This document shows positions 1-6,781 of a DNA stretch of 34,055 bases, piece after piece. The notes beneath the pieces were generated by a model. That model did no database searches and was not told the origin of the DNA. It saw nothing but the letters and a program-made list of their open reading frames with translations. This DNA comes from VFJZ01 sp038321545 (GTDB taxonomy: Bacteria; Actinomycetota; Thermoleophilia; Gaiellales; F1-60-MAGs149), in NCBI GenBank assembly GCA_038321545.1, contig JBBQFB010000013.1:1-34055 (forward strand), in the 5' to 3' direction. The translations under genes were made by a program, and so were the position numbers. Every line of letters begins with the position of its first letter. The stretch's first letter is position 1.

Positions 1-772
1 CGACCAGCGCCTCCAGGCCGGCTCGATCCTGCAACAGGAGCGCCTCGGGCAGTACCTCGACGTACGGCACGACGCCGTCCAGTTCCAGACGGTGCGCGAC
101 CTGGAGCGCGCTGCGCGCCTCGCGGTACGACCTTCGGATGCCTGCGACGCCCGCACCCGGACGGCCGAGACCGGCCCGCTCCGGCCCGCGCGGCGCCGTC
201 ACGCCGTCCAGCACGGCGACCACCGTGCCCTGCCGTGGCGCCGCCAGCGCACCGGCGTCGCGCAGGCGGTCGAGCACCGGCTCGGTCGTCGCCGCGACGA
301 CCAGCACCGATCGCTCACGCCCGACGTCGACGCCGGCCCGTTCGGCAGCCCGCAGCACGTGGTCGATCGGGGCCTCGCCGAGCAGGTCGTCGAGGAGCAC
401 GGCACGTGCCGACTCGTCGCGGCGGACGGACGAGCGCTGCTCCCGCACGAAGCCAGCGGCGAGCGCCTTCGCGCCATCGTCGAGCGCGCGCAGCAACGCC
501 TCGACGGTGCGGCGGCCGGACTCGATATCACGCCACAGCACCCAGCCGGCCGTCAGCCACGCGTCGATCACGACCGGGAGCGCGACACCGTCCGACGCCG
601 CCCGCGCACCGGCGTGCTCGAGCGCCGAAACTCGCGCGCGATCGAGCCGATCGCCAGCTTCGGCGGCGCTCCGCAGCTCGCGCAGCCACGCCGCCACGTC
701 GAGCCGCGCGGCCTCCGGACCGACGTCCGCGAGCACCGCGGCGACACTCGGGTCCACCGTCTTCGAAGCCAC
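1..772 (-). CDS. PucR/CdaR-type transcriptional regulator, 5' part only (runs off left edge)
   Basis: The minus-strand frame stays open from GTG at 770-772 to the window edge (257 codons) and has a convincing protein composition. Residues about 10-110 look like the helical RsbRD_N-type input domain common in actinobacterial PucR proteins; the stretch LPVVIDAWLTAGWVLWRDIE is typical. Residues from about 130 resemble the GGDEF-like CdaR middle domain, including the family-typical SYREARSALQVAHRL near the edge. The C-terminal PucR helix-turn-helix would lie outside the window, so DNA binding is inferred from the family. The start was chosen because TACCCT (minus strand, 784-779) lies exactly 6 bases upstream, a leaderless arrangement mirrored by the divergent metalloregulator. 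The inducer is unknown. Confidence 0.75.
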   Translation of the reverse strand, partial: MASKTVDPSVAAVLADVGPEAARLDVAAWLRELRSAAEAGDRLDRARVSALEHAGARAASDGVALPVVIDAWLTAGWVLWRDIESGRRTVEALLRALDDGAKALAAGFVREQRSSVRRDESARAVLLDDLLGEAPIDHVLRAAERAGVDVGRERSVLVVAATTEPVLDRLRDAGALAAPRQGTVVAVLDGVTAPRGPERAGLGRPGAGVAGIRRSYREARSALQVAHRLELDGVVPYVEVLPEALLLQDRAGLEALV

Positions 773-778
773 GCTGAA

Positions 779-788
779 AGGGTAGACT
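779..788. promoter_or_regulatory. Overlapping divergent -10 elements of the pucR-like and dtxR-like genes
   Basis: The ten bases AGGGTAGACT hold TAGACT on the plus strand (783-788) and TACCCT on the minus strand (784-779); the two hexamers share the central TA. Each is followed by exactly 6 bases and then a start codon (ATG at 795, GTG at 772), so both mRNAs would begin at or next to their start codons. No convincing -35 box is visible on either side. One polymerase footprint would cover both promoters, so the two regulators probably compete for initiation. Confidence 0.65.
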
Positions 789-794
789 GCCGCC

Positions 795-1523
795 ATGGCG
801 TTGACCGAGGCAGTCCAGGACTATTTGGAGAAGCTCTACTGGTTCGGTGAGGCGCAGATCGAGCCGACCCAGGCCAACCTCGCGCGCGCGATGAACGTGT
901 CGCAGCCATCCGTCACCGAGATGGTGCGACGCCTGGTCGACGACGGGCTGATCACGCGCGACGAGAATCGGCACCTGTTGTTCACCCCGGAGGGGCAGGA
1001 GGTGGCGCACAAGGCCGTCTCTCGCCACCGGCTGCTCGAAGCGTTCCTGACGGAGGTCTTCGAGATCCCGTGGGACGAGGTGCACGAGGAGGCCCACAGC
1101 CTCGAGCACCGGCTGTCCGATACGGTCGAGCGCCGCATGTACGCGATGATGGCCGACGCCACCGCGTGCCCCCACGGGCACCCGATCGGCGATGCGCCCC
1201 GCGAGGCGGGCGACCCGCTGTCGCTCGTCAACGCCGGCTCGCGCGTGACGCTGCTGCGGTTCGAGAACGAGGACGTCGACCTGCTGCGCCTGTTCCGGCG
1301 CGCGGGCCTCGAGCCGGGCACCGAGTACCTGGTCGAGTCGGCCACGTCGGTCGCCGTCGTGCTGCGCCCGACAGCCGGCGGTGACGCGCAGTCGTTCGAG
1401 GTGCCGATCGCCGGCACGATCAGCGTGCGGGTCGAGGAGCGCGGCACGGGTGCCCCGGCGTCCGACGTGCCCCGTACCGGCGCGCAGGCGGCGCTGCTCG
1501 GCGAGACCTCCTGGGGCATGTAG
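795..1523 (+). CDS. DtxR/MntR-family metal-dependent transcriptional repressor
   Basis: The 242-residue protein has the full three-domain DtxR layout. A winged helix-turn-helix spans about 5-65 (recognition region VSQPSVTEMVRRL), a metal-binding dimerisation domain spans about 66-140 (HRLLEAFL, EEAHSLEHRLSD, CPHGHPI), and an FeoA/SH3-like domain spans about 145-215. Aligned by eye to DtxR, the ligand positions are D9 (DtxR M10; Asp in MntR), H78, E82, H97, H101 (DtxR C102; Glu in MntR), E104 and H105. The set matches neither the classical iron nor the classical manganese sensor, so specificity is open. The start is supported by TAGACT 6 bases upstream. The gene converges on the suf operon, which makes iron or Fe-S homeostasis a plausible target, but that is inference. 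Confidence 0.9.
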   Translation: MALTEAVQDYLEKLYWFGEAQIEPTQANLARAMNVSQPSVTEMVRRLVDDGLITRDENRHLLFTPEGQEVAHKAVSRHRLLEAFLTEVFEIPWDEVHEEAHSLEHRLSDTVERRMYAMMADATACPHGHPIGDAPREAGDPLSLVNAGSRVTLLRFENEDVDLLRLFRRAGLEPGTEYLVESATSVAVVLRPTAGGDAQSFEVPIAGTISVRVEERGTGAPASDVPRTGAQAALLGETSWGM

Positions 1524-1526
1524 CCA

Positions 1527-1542
1527 GGCGGTGCCGACCGCC
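1527..1542. terminator. Short hairpin between convergent regulator and sufU
   Basis: GGCGGT and ACCGCC form a 6-bp stem with a GCCG loop, filling the 20-base gap between the stop codons of the regulator and sufU. No T-run follows on either strand, so any termination would be bidirectional and of the U-poor type often seen in high-GC genomes. Confidence 0.4.
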
Positions 1543-1543
1543 G

Positions 1544-1963
1544 CTAGCGCCAGTCGACCTCGTCCATCCCCGCGAACCCGTCCGGCAGCGGCGTGCCGCT
1601 GTGGCGGTTCAGCGCCAGCCGCAGCGTCCCAAGGCCCAGCAACGCGCACTTGAGCCGCACCGGCGAGAGCGGGATACCGAGCTCGGCGAGCAGATCGTCC
1701 TTTGACAGCGCCGCGGCATCACCGACGTCGAGGCCCTCGGCGAGCTCGGTCAGCATCGACGTCGCAGCCTGCGAGATGGAGCAGCCGCGACCGTGGAACT
1801 TGATGTCGGCGATCTTGCCGTCGACGATCTTCAGGTCGATAGCGAGCTGGTCGCCGCAGAGCGGGTTGACGCCTTCCGCGCTGACGTCGGCGTCCTCGAT
1901 CGTTCCGTGGTTGCGCGGGTTCTTGTAGTGGTCGAGGATGTGCTCGCGGTACAGGTCGTCCAT
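1544..1963 (-). CDS. sufU: SufU-type Fe-S cluster assembly / sulfur-transfer protein
   Basis: The 139-residue protein has IscU/SufU family landmarks: MDDLYREHILDHYKNPRN at the N-terminus, then NPLCGDQL with C36 and D38, HGRGCSISQAA with C61, and VRLKCALL with C106. These are the three cysteines and the aspartate that bind zinc in SufU. In Gram-positive bacteria SufU accepts sulfur from SufS by zinc-ligand swapping and passes it to SufBCD. It is the last gene of the operon; its ATG follows the sufS stop codon after 2 bases. The length is normal for SufU, and the region between C61 and C106 is longer than in IscU, as expected for SufU. Confidence 0.93.
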   Translation of the reverse strand: MDDLYREHILDHYKNPRNHGTIEDADVSAEGVNPLCGDQLAIDLKIVDGKIADIKFHGRGCSISQAATSMLTELAEGLDVGDAAALSKDDLLAELGIPLSPVRLKCALLGLGTLRLALNRHSGTPLPDGFAGMDEVDWR

Positions 1964-1965
1964 GG

Positions 1966-3219
1966 TCAGTCGCCGAAGATCTTGATCACGCGGTGCAGCG
2001 AGGAGATCATCCGGTCGATCTCCTCGGGCACGGTGTAGAGGTAGAACGACGCGCGCGTGGTCGCGACGACGCCGAGGGCCTCCATGACCGGCTGCGTGCA
2101 GTGGTGGCCGGCGCGAACACAGACGCCGTCGGAGCCGAGGATCTCGGCCACGTCGTGCGGGTGCACGCCGTCCAGCGAGAACGACACGACGCCGCCACGG
2201 CGCGCGGCCTCCCGCGGGCCGTGGATCTGCACGCCCGGCACCTCGGCCAGTCGCTCCAGCGCGTACGCGGTGATCTGCGTCTCGTGCGCGTGGATCGCGT
2301 CGAGGCCGATCCCGGTCAGGTAGTCGATCGCGGCGCCCATGCCGACGACCTCGGCGATGGCGGGCGTGCCGGCCTCGAACTTCCACGGCAGGTCGTTCCA
2401 GGTGGTGCCGTCGAGCCGCACCGTGCGGATCATCTCGCCGCCGGTCAGGAACGGCGGCATCGCCTCGAGCAGCTCGCGGCGGCCCCAGAGGCCGCCAGCG
2501 CCCGACGGGCCGCACAGCTTGTGGCCGGAGAACGCGAGGAAGTCGGCGTTCATGGCCTGTACGTCGACCGGCCGGTGCGGCACCGACTGCGCCCCGTCGA
2601 CCAGGATCACGCCGCCGAGTCCGTGCACCCAGTCGGCCAGGTCGCGGATCGGGTTGATGGTGCCGAGCGAGTTGGACTGGTCGACCACCGCCAACAGCTT
2701 CACGTTGCCGGCCTTCGCGATCTCGTCCAGCTCGTCCAGCTTCAGCTCGCCGTGCTCGTCGATGTGCACGTACCTCAGCTCCGCGCCAGTGGCCTTGGCG
2801 AGCACCTGCCACGGCACGAGATTCGAGTGGTGCTCGATCTCGGTGGTGACGATCACGTCGCCGGGACCGATATTGGTGCGCCCGTACGAGTACGCCACGA
2901 GGTTGATCGCCTCGGTCGCGTCGCGGGTGAAGATCACCTCGCGCTCGGACGGCGCGTTCAGCAGCTCGCGCACCTTCTTGCGCGTACCCTCGAACGCCTC
3001 GGTCGACTCCACGCCGAGCGCGTACACGGCACGGTGGACGTTGGCGTACGACGTCGCATAGAAGTTGGACATCGCGTCGATGACCTGGCGCGGCTTCTGG
3101 GCGCTGTTGGCAGAGTCGAGGTACGCGATCGGCTTGCCGTTGATCTCGCGCTCGAGGATCGGGAAGTCGGCCCGGATGCGGGCCACGTCGAGCGGCGTCT
3201 GCACCGGGGACGACGCCAT
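1966..3219 (-). CDS. sufS: SufS cysteine desulfurase
   Basis: This 417-residue fold-type I PLP enzyme converts L-cysteine to L-alanine and supplies persulfide for Fe-S assembly. Visible landmarks are EHHSNLVPW (residues 129-137, with the PLP-stacking histidine), VDGAQSVPH (207-215), SGHKLCGPSG with the Schiff-base lysine K234, and RAGHHCTQP with catalytic C374. The short loop around C374 is typical of group II desulfurases, which need an activator such as the neighbouring SufU. Two normally conserved stretches vary: YLDSANSAQKP instead of the usual SAATSQKP, and VDQSNSLGTINP. The ATG directly abuts the sufD stop codon, indicating coupled translation. Confidence 0.96.
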   Translation of the reverse strand: MASSPVQTPLDVARIRADFPILEREINGKPIAYLDSANSAQKPRQVIDAMSNFYATSYANVHRAVYALGVESTEAFEGTRKKVRELLNAPSEREVIFTRDATEAINLVAYSYGRTNIGPGDVIVTTEIEHHSNLVPWQVLAKATGAELRYVHIDEHGELKLDELDEIAKAGNVKLLAVVDQSNSLGTINPIRDLADWVHGLGGVILVDGAQSVPHRPVDVQAMNADFLAFSGHKLCGPSGAGGLWGRRELLEAMPPFLTGGEMIRTVRLDGTTWNDLPWKFEAGTPAIAEVVGMGAAIDYLTGIGLDAIHAHETQITAYALERLAEVPGVQIHGPREAARRGGVVSFSLDGVHPHDVAEILGSDGVCVRAGHHCTQPVMEALGVVATTRASFYLYTVPEEIDRMISSLHRVIKIFGD

Positions 3220-4353
3220 TTACGGCAGCTTCGCGAGCAGCGCCTGCTGGACCTGCTCGCGCAGCTCGGGCGAGCGGATGCGATCGAAGGCGTCGACGAA
3301 GAAGCCCTCGACGATCAGCCGCTCGGCAGCCGGGCGGTCGAGTCCGCGGCTCATCAGGTAGTAGAGAGCCTCGGGATCGACGCGGCCGATCGTGGCCCCG
3401 TGCGTGCAGCGGACGTCGTTGGCCTTGATCTCGAGGCCCGGGATCGAGTCGGCGTGCGCCTTCGGCGAGAGCACCAGGTTGCGGTTCTCCTGGTACGCGT
3501 CGGTCTTCTGCGCGTCCTTGGCCACGCGGATCACGCCGCGCCACACGGAGCGCGCCGACTCGGACAGCACGCCCTTGAAGAACAGGTCGGATGTCGCGTT
3601 CGGGGCGTCGTGCTCCTGCGTCGTGTCGAGATCAACGTGCTGCGTGCCGTCGAGCACGTAGGCGCCCGTCAGCTTGGCGGTCGAGCCGGGACCCGTCAGG
3701 CGAGACTCCATGCGGCTCTTGCCGGTCTTCGAGCCGAGCGCCACCGCGACCCAGTCGAGCTCGGCGTCACGCGCCACCTCGGCCCGGTGCGACGCGAAGT
3801 GGAGCGTGTCGAGGTGGCGGTGCTGGAACGACACGTACTCGACGTTCGCGTTCGCACCGACGTGCAGCTCGGCAACGCCGTTCGCGTACCCGGGCAGGCC
3901 CTCGGCGTGCTCCTCCATGAAGGTCACCTTCGCGCTCTCCTCGGCGATCACCAGCACGCGCCACTGCTGGGCGGCGCCGTGCTCGGAGATCGTGAAGGTG
4001 GCCTTCAGGGGCTCGGCGACCGTGACGCCCTTCGGCACGTACACCAGCACGCCGTCGGTCCACAGCGCGGCGTTCTCGGCAGCGAACTTCTCGTCGGTGC
4101 CGACGATCGCGCCGAGGTGCCGCTCGATCAGCTCCGGATGCTCGCGGGCCGCCTGCTCGAGGTCCATGAACAGGACCCCGGCCGGCAGGTTGCCGCCCGA
4201 CAGCACGACCGGCGAGGCCACCGGCGCGAACGACGCGAAGTCGATGCCGCGCAGGTTCGTGTAGCGCCAGTGCTCGTCCTTGATGGTCGGCACGGGCAGC
4301 TCGGCGCTGCGCGCGGCCGCCGCCTGGCGTCGCTCGGCGAGGAAGGCCGTCAT
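3220..4353 (-). CDS. sufD: SufD, Fe-S scaffold subunit
   Basis: The 377-residue protein is a SufB/SufD-type right-handed beta-helix with a helical C-terminus. It ends with the family signature CTHGATIGRVDPEALYYLMS, followed by DRPAAERLIVEGF; the histidine in CTHG corresponds to the functionally important SufD histidine near the SufB-SufD cluster site. It forms the SufBC2D scaffold with SufB and SufC in the cytosol. The ATG overlaps the sufB stop in an ATGA, so the two scaffold subunits are translationally coupled. It lies third in sufCBDSU and its length is normal for actinobacterial SufD. Confidence 0.95.
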   Translation of the reverse strand: MTAFLAERRQAAAARSAELPVPTIKDEHWRYTNLRGIDFASFAPVASPVVLSGGNLPAGVLFMDLEQAAREHPELIERHLGAIVGTDEKFAAENAALWTDGVLVYVPKGVTVAEPLKATFTISEHGAAQQWRVLVIAEESAKVTFMEEHAEGLPGYANGVAELHVGANANVEYVSFQHRHLDTLHFASHRAEVARDAELDWVAVALGSKTGKSRMESRLTGPGSTAKLTGAYVLDGTQHVDLDTTQEHDAPNATSDLFFKGVLSESARSVWRGVIRVAKDAQKTDAYQENRNLVLSPKAHADSIPGLEIKANDVRCTHGATIGRVDPEALYYLMSRGLDRPAAERLIVEGFFVDAFDRIRSPELREQVQQALLAKLP

Positions 4354-5768
4354 CCGACGGAGCCCTCCATCTGAAGCAGGATCAGGCGGTTCATCTCGAC
4401 GGCGTACTCGAGCGGGAGCTCCTTCGTGATCGGCTCCACGAACCCCGCCACGATCATCGCCGAGGCCTCGGCCTCGCCCAGACCGCGGCTCATCAGGTAG
4501 TAGAGCTGCTCCTCACCGATCTTCGAGACCGTGGCCTCGTGACCGATGTCGACCTCGTTCTCGCCGATGTTGATGTACGGGAACGTGTCGGACTGCGAGT
4601 GCTCGTCGAGGATCAGCGCGTCGCAGACCACCTTCGAGCGCGATCCGTGCGCACCCGGGTTGACCCGCAGCAGTCCGCGGTAGGAGGCGCGTCCGCCGTC
4701 CTTCGAGATCGACTTCGACGTGATCACCGACGAGGTGTGCGGCGCCATGTGCGTGATCTTCGCGCCGGCGTCCTGGTGCTGGCCCTCACCCGCGAAGGCG
4801 ATCGACAGCACCTCGCCGTGAGCGCGCTCGCCCTTCAGGATCACGGCCGGGTACTTCATCGTGACCTTCGAGCCGAGGTTGCCGTCGACCCACTCCATGG
4901 TCGCGTCCTCCTCGGCGATTGCGCGCTTCGTCACGAGGTTGTAGACGTTGTTCGACCAGTTCTGGATGGTCGTGTAGCGACAGCGGCCGCCCTTGCGCAC
5001 GATGATCTCGACCACCGCGGAGTGCAGCGAGTCGGACGAGTACGTGGGAGCGGTGCAGCCCTCGACGTAGTGCACGTAGGCACCCTCATCGACGATGATC
5101 AGCGTCCGCTCGAACTGGCCCATGTTCTGCGCGTTGATGCGGAAGTAGGCCTGCAGCGGCAGCTCTACCTTGAGACCCTTGGGGACGTAGATGAACGAGC
5201 CGCCCGACCACACGGCCGAGTTCAGCGCGGAGAACTTGTTGTCGTTCGCCGGGATCACCGTCGCCCAGTGCTCGCGGAACAGCTCGGGGTAGTCGCGCAG
5301 GGCCTGGTCGGTGTCGCAGAAGATGACGCCCTTGTCCTCGAGGTCCTTCTGGAGGTTGTGGTAGACGACCTCGGACTCGTACTGGGCGCCGACGCCGGCG
5401 AGATACTTGCGCTCGGCCTGCGGGATGCCGAGGCGCTCGAACGTGTTCTTGATGTCCTCGGGGACGTCGTCCCACGTGCGGGCGCTCTCCTCGGACGGCT
5501 TCAGGTAGTAGAAGATGTTCTCGAAGTCGATCCCCGAGAGGTCGGCGCCCCAGCCCGGCATCGGCTTCTTGCGGAAGATCTCGTACGACTTCAGCCGGAA
5601 GTCGAGCATCCACTCGGGCTCGCTCTTGTGGGCCGAGATCTGGCGGACGATGTCCTCGGTGAGGCCGCGCTCGACCTTGATGACCGGCTTCTCGTCGTCG
5701 TGGAAGCCGTACTTGTAGGAGTCGCCGATCCCCTCGATCGCCTTGGCGTCATTTTCGAGTGCGGACAT
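4350..5768 (-). CDS. sufB: SufB, Fe-S scaffold subunit
   Basis: The 472-residue SufB core scaffold is strongly conserved along its whole length. Recognisable stretches are KSEPEWMLDFRLKSYEIF (about 49-66), FIYVPKGLKVELPLQAYFRI, VEGCTAPTYSSDSLHSAVVE, TIQNWSNNVYNLVTKR and the C-terminal IGHEATVSKIGEEQLYYLMS. SufB carries the nascent cluster with SufD and is driven by the SufC ATPase. The start codon lies just downstream of the sufC stop with a 2-base gap, and the 3' end overlaps sufD by 4 bases. Nothing in it looks truncated. Confidence 0.97.
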   Translation of the reverse strand: MSALENDAKAIEGIGDSYKYGFHDDEKPVIKVERGLTEDIVRQISAHKSEPEWMLDFRLKSYEIFRKKPMPGWGADLSGIDFENIFYYLKPSEESARTWDDVPEDIKNTFERLGIPQAERKYLAGVGAQYESEVVYHNLQKDLEDKGVIFCDTDQALRDYPELFREHWATVIPANDNKFSALNSAVWSGGSFIYVPKGLKVELPLQAYFRINAQNMGQFERTLIIVDEGAYVHYVEGCTAPTYSSDSLHSAVVEIIVRKGGRCRYTTIQNWSNNVYNLVTKRAIAEEDATMEWVDGNLGSKVTMKYPAVILKGERAHGEVLSIAFAGEGQHQDAGAKITHMAPHTSSVITSKSISKDGGRASYRGLLRVNPGAHGSRSKVVCDALILDEHSQSDTFPYINIGENEVDIGHEATVSKIGEEQLYYLMSRGLGEAEASAMIVAGFVEPITKELPLEYAVEMNRLILLQMEGSVG

Positions 5769-5770
5769 TT

Positions 5771-6517
5771 TCAGACCTCCGCCATGTGGGACGCGTAGCC
5801 GGACTTCTCGAGCTCGAGCGCCAGCTCGGCACCGCCGGAGCGCACGATCCGCCCGTCAATCAGCACGTGCACGTGGCTGGGCGTGATGTGGTCGAGAATG
5901 CGCTGGTAGTGCGTGATCACGATCGCGCCCATCTCGGGCCCGATGTGAGCGTTGACGCCCCGCGCGACGACCTGCAGTGCGTCGATGTCGAGACCGGAGT
6001 CGGTCTCGTCGAGGATCGCGAGCGACGGCTTCAGCATCGCCAGCTGGAGGATCTCGAGGCGCTTCTTCTCGCCGCCGGAGAACCCGTCGTTCAGGTACCG
6101 GCTCGACATCTTGCGGTCGACCTCGAGGAGCTTCATCGCCTCCTCCATCTGCTTCCGGAACTCGGGGATCCGGATCGGCTCGTCGCGGTGCGCGTTCACG
6201 GCGGTGCGCAGGAAGTTCGCGACCGTCACGCCGGGGACGGCGTAGGGGTACTGGAAGCAGAGGAAGAGACCCAGCTTCGACCGTTCGTCCGCCGCGAGCT
6301 CGAGCACGTCGGTGCCATCGAACAGCACCTCACCGGACGTCACCTCGTAGCCCGGGTGGCCCATCAGCACGTGCGAGAGCGTCGATTTGCCGGACCCGTT
6401 CGGGCCCATGATCGCGTGGATCTCGCCGCGTGACACCTCGAGGTCGATGCCGCGGAGGATCTCCTTGTCGGAGTCGGTGATCTTGGCGTGAAGATTGCGG
6501 ATGACGAGGTCAGCCAC
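5771..6517 (-). CDS. sufC: SufC, ABC-type ATPase of the SUF system (first gene of operon)
   Basis: The 248-residue cytosolic ABC ATPase powers the SufBCD scaffold. Walker A is GPNGSGKST, the signature is FSGGEKKRLEIL, Walker B is LAILDETDSGLDID and the switch histidine is in VITHYQRI. The frame extends 25 codons further upstream, but the GTG at 6515-6517 was chosen. It begins VADLVIRNLHAK, the normal SufC start, and is preceded by a GAAGGAG ribosome-binding site about 8 bases upstream. The extra upstream codons lie in the leader. The gene heads sufCBDSU; the usual actinobacterial sufR-sufB order is absent and there is no SufR next to it. Confidence 0.95.
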   Translation of the reverse strand: MADLVIRNLHAKITDSDKEILRGIDLEVSRGEIHAIMGPNGSGKSTLSHVLMGHPGYEVTSGEVLFDGTDVLELAADERSKLGLFLCFQYPYAVPGVTVANFLRTAVNAHRDEPIRIPEFRKQMEEAMKLLEVDRKMSSRYLNDGFSGGEKKRLEILQLAMLKPSLAILDETDSGLDIDALQVVARGVNAHIGPEMGAIVITHYQRILDHITPSHVHVLIDGRIVRSGGAELALELEKSGYASHMAEV

Positions 6518-6573
6518 GGAGAAACGCTCCTTCGGCTGCGCGTTGGCGTGCCGGTTCAGGTTTGTCGCGGTCG

Positions 6574-6597
6574 ATTGTATCGGGTTTAGCAACCCGA
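6574..6597 (-). promoter_or_regulatory. suf operon -10 box with an abutting palindromic operator candidate
   Basis: On the minus strand TACAAT (6579-6574) is a near-consensus -10 about 57 bases before the sufC start. Directly upstream, at 6580-6597, lies the perfect inverted repeat TCGGGTTTAGCAACCCGA (7-bp arms, 4-base centre), where the -35/-10 spacer should be. No good -35 is visible. The position suits a repressor or spacer-binding activator. The half-site loosely resembles a DtxR/IdeR half-site (GGTTAG), but the match is partial. Confidence 0.55.
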
Positions 6598-6750
6598 GGC
6601 TGTCGTAACTCCGCGGGCTGCGTCAGGCTCCGGCGGGCCGGCGGGGAACGACGGCCCGGACGGTGGTTCCGCGCCCTGGTCCGCCTTCCAGCGTGAGCGA
6701 TCCGCAGGTCTGGGGGCTTCGCTACCGGTCCCGGCGAAACGTCCATCGCA

Positions 6751-6764
6751 GAGGTGACGACCTC
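6751..6764 (-). terminator. Weak hairpin downstream of the spermidine-synthase-like gene
   Basis: GAGGT and ACCTC pair around a 4-base loop 18 bases past the stop codon. A second, longer-looped repeat (GGGCCG/CGGCCC, 6635-6657) lies further downstream. Neither has a T-run. The rest of the 264-base gap (6518-6781) holds the suf promoter and leader and no credible gene. Confidence 0.25.
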
Positions 6765-6781
6765 CGCCCGGACAGGTTGCT

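Noticed and set aside
1544..3544. A 666-codon minus-strand frame ending with SufU
   Set aside because: Only the last 139 codons are SufU. The rest is an out-of-frame reading of sufS and sufD; the ATG at 1963 just after the sufS stop is the real start.
1993..4374. A 793-codon plus-strand frame opposite sufS and sufD
   Set aside because: The product is low-complexity and Arg/Val/His-rich, and the opposing genes are unambiguous suf genes.
6580..6597. Calling the suf palindrome a canonical IdeR/DtxR box
   Set aside because: It is 18 rather than 19 bases, its outer arms are GC-rich and only the inner GGTT/AACC portion matches, so it is reported only as an operator candidate.
6680..6760. A cobalamin-riboswitch-like string on the minus strand (AAGCCCCCAGACCTGC)
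   Set aside because: Only one box is loosely similar; the other conserved boxes are not in the right order and no cobalamin gene follows.
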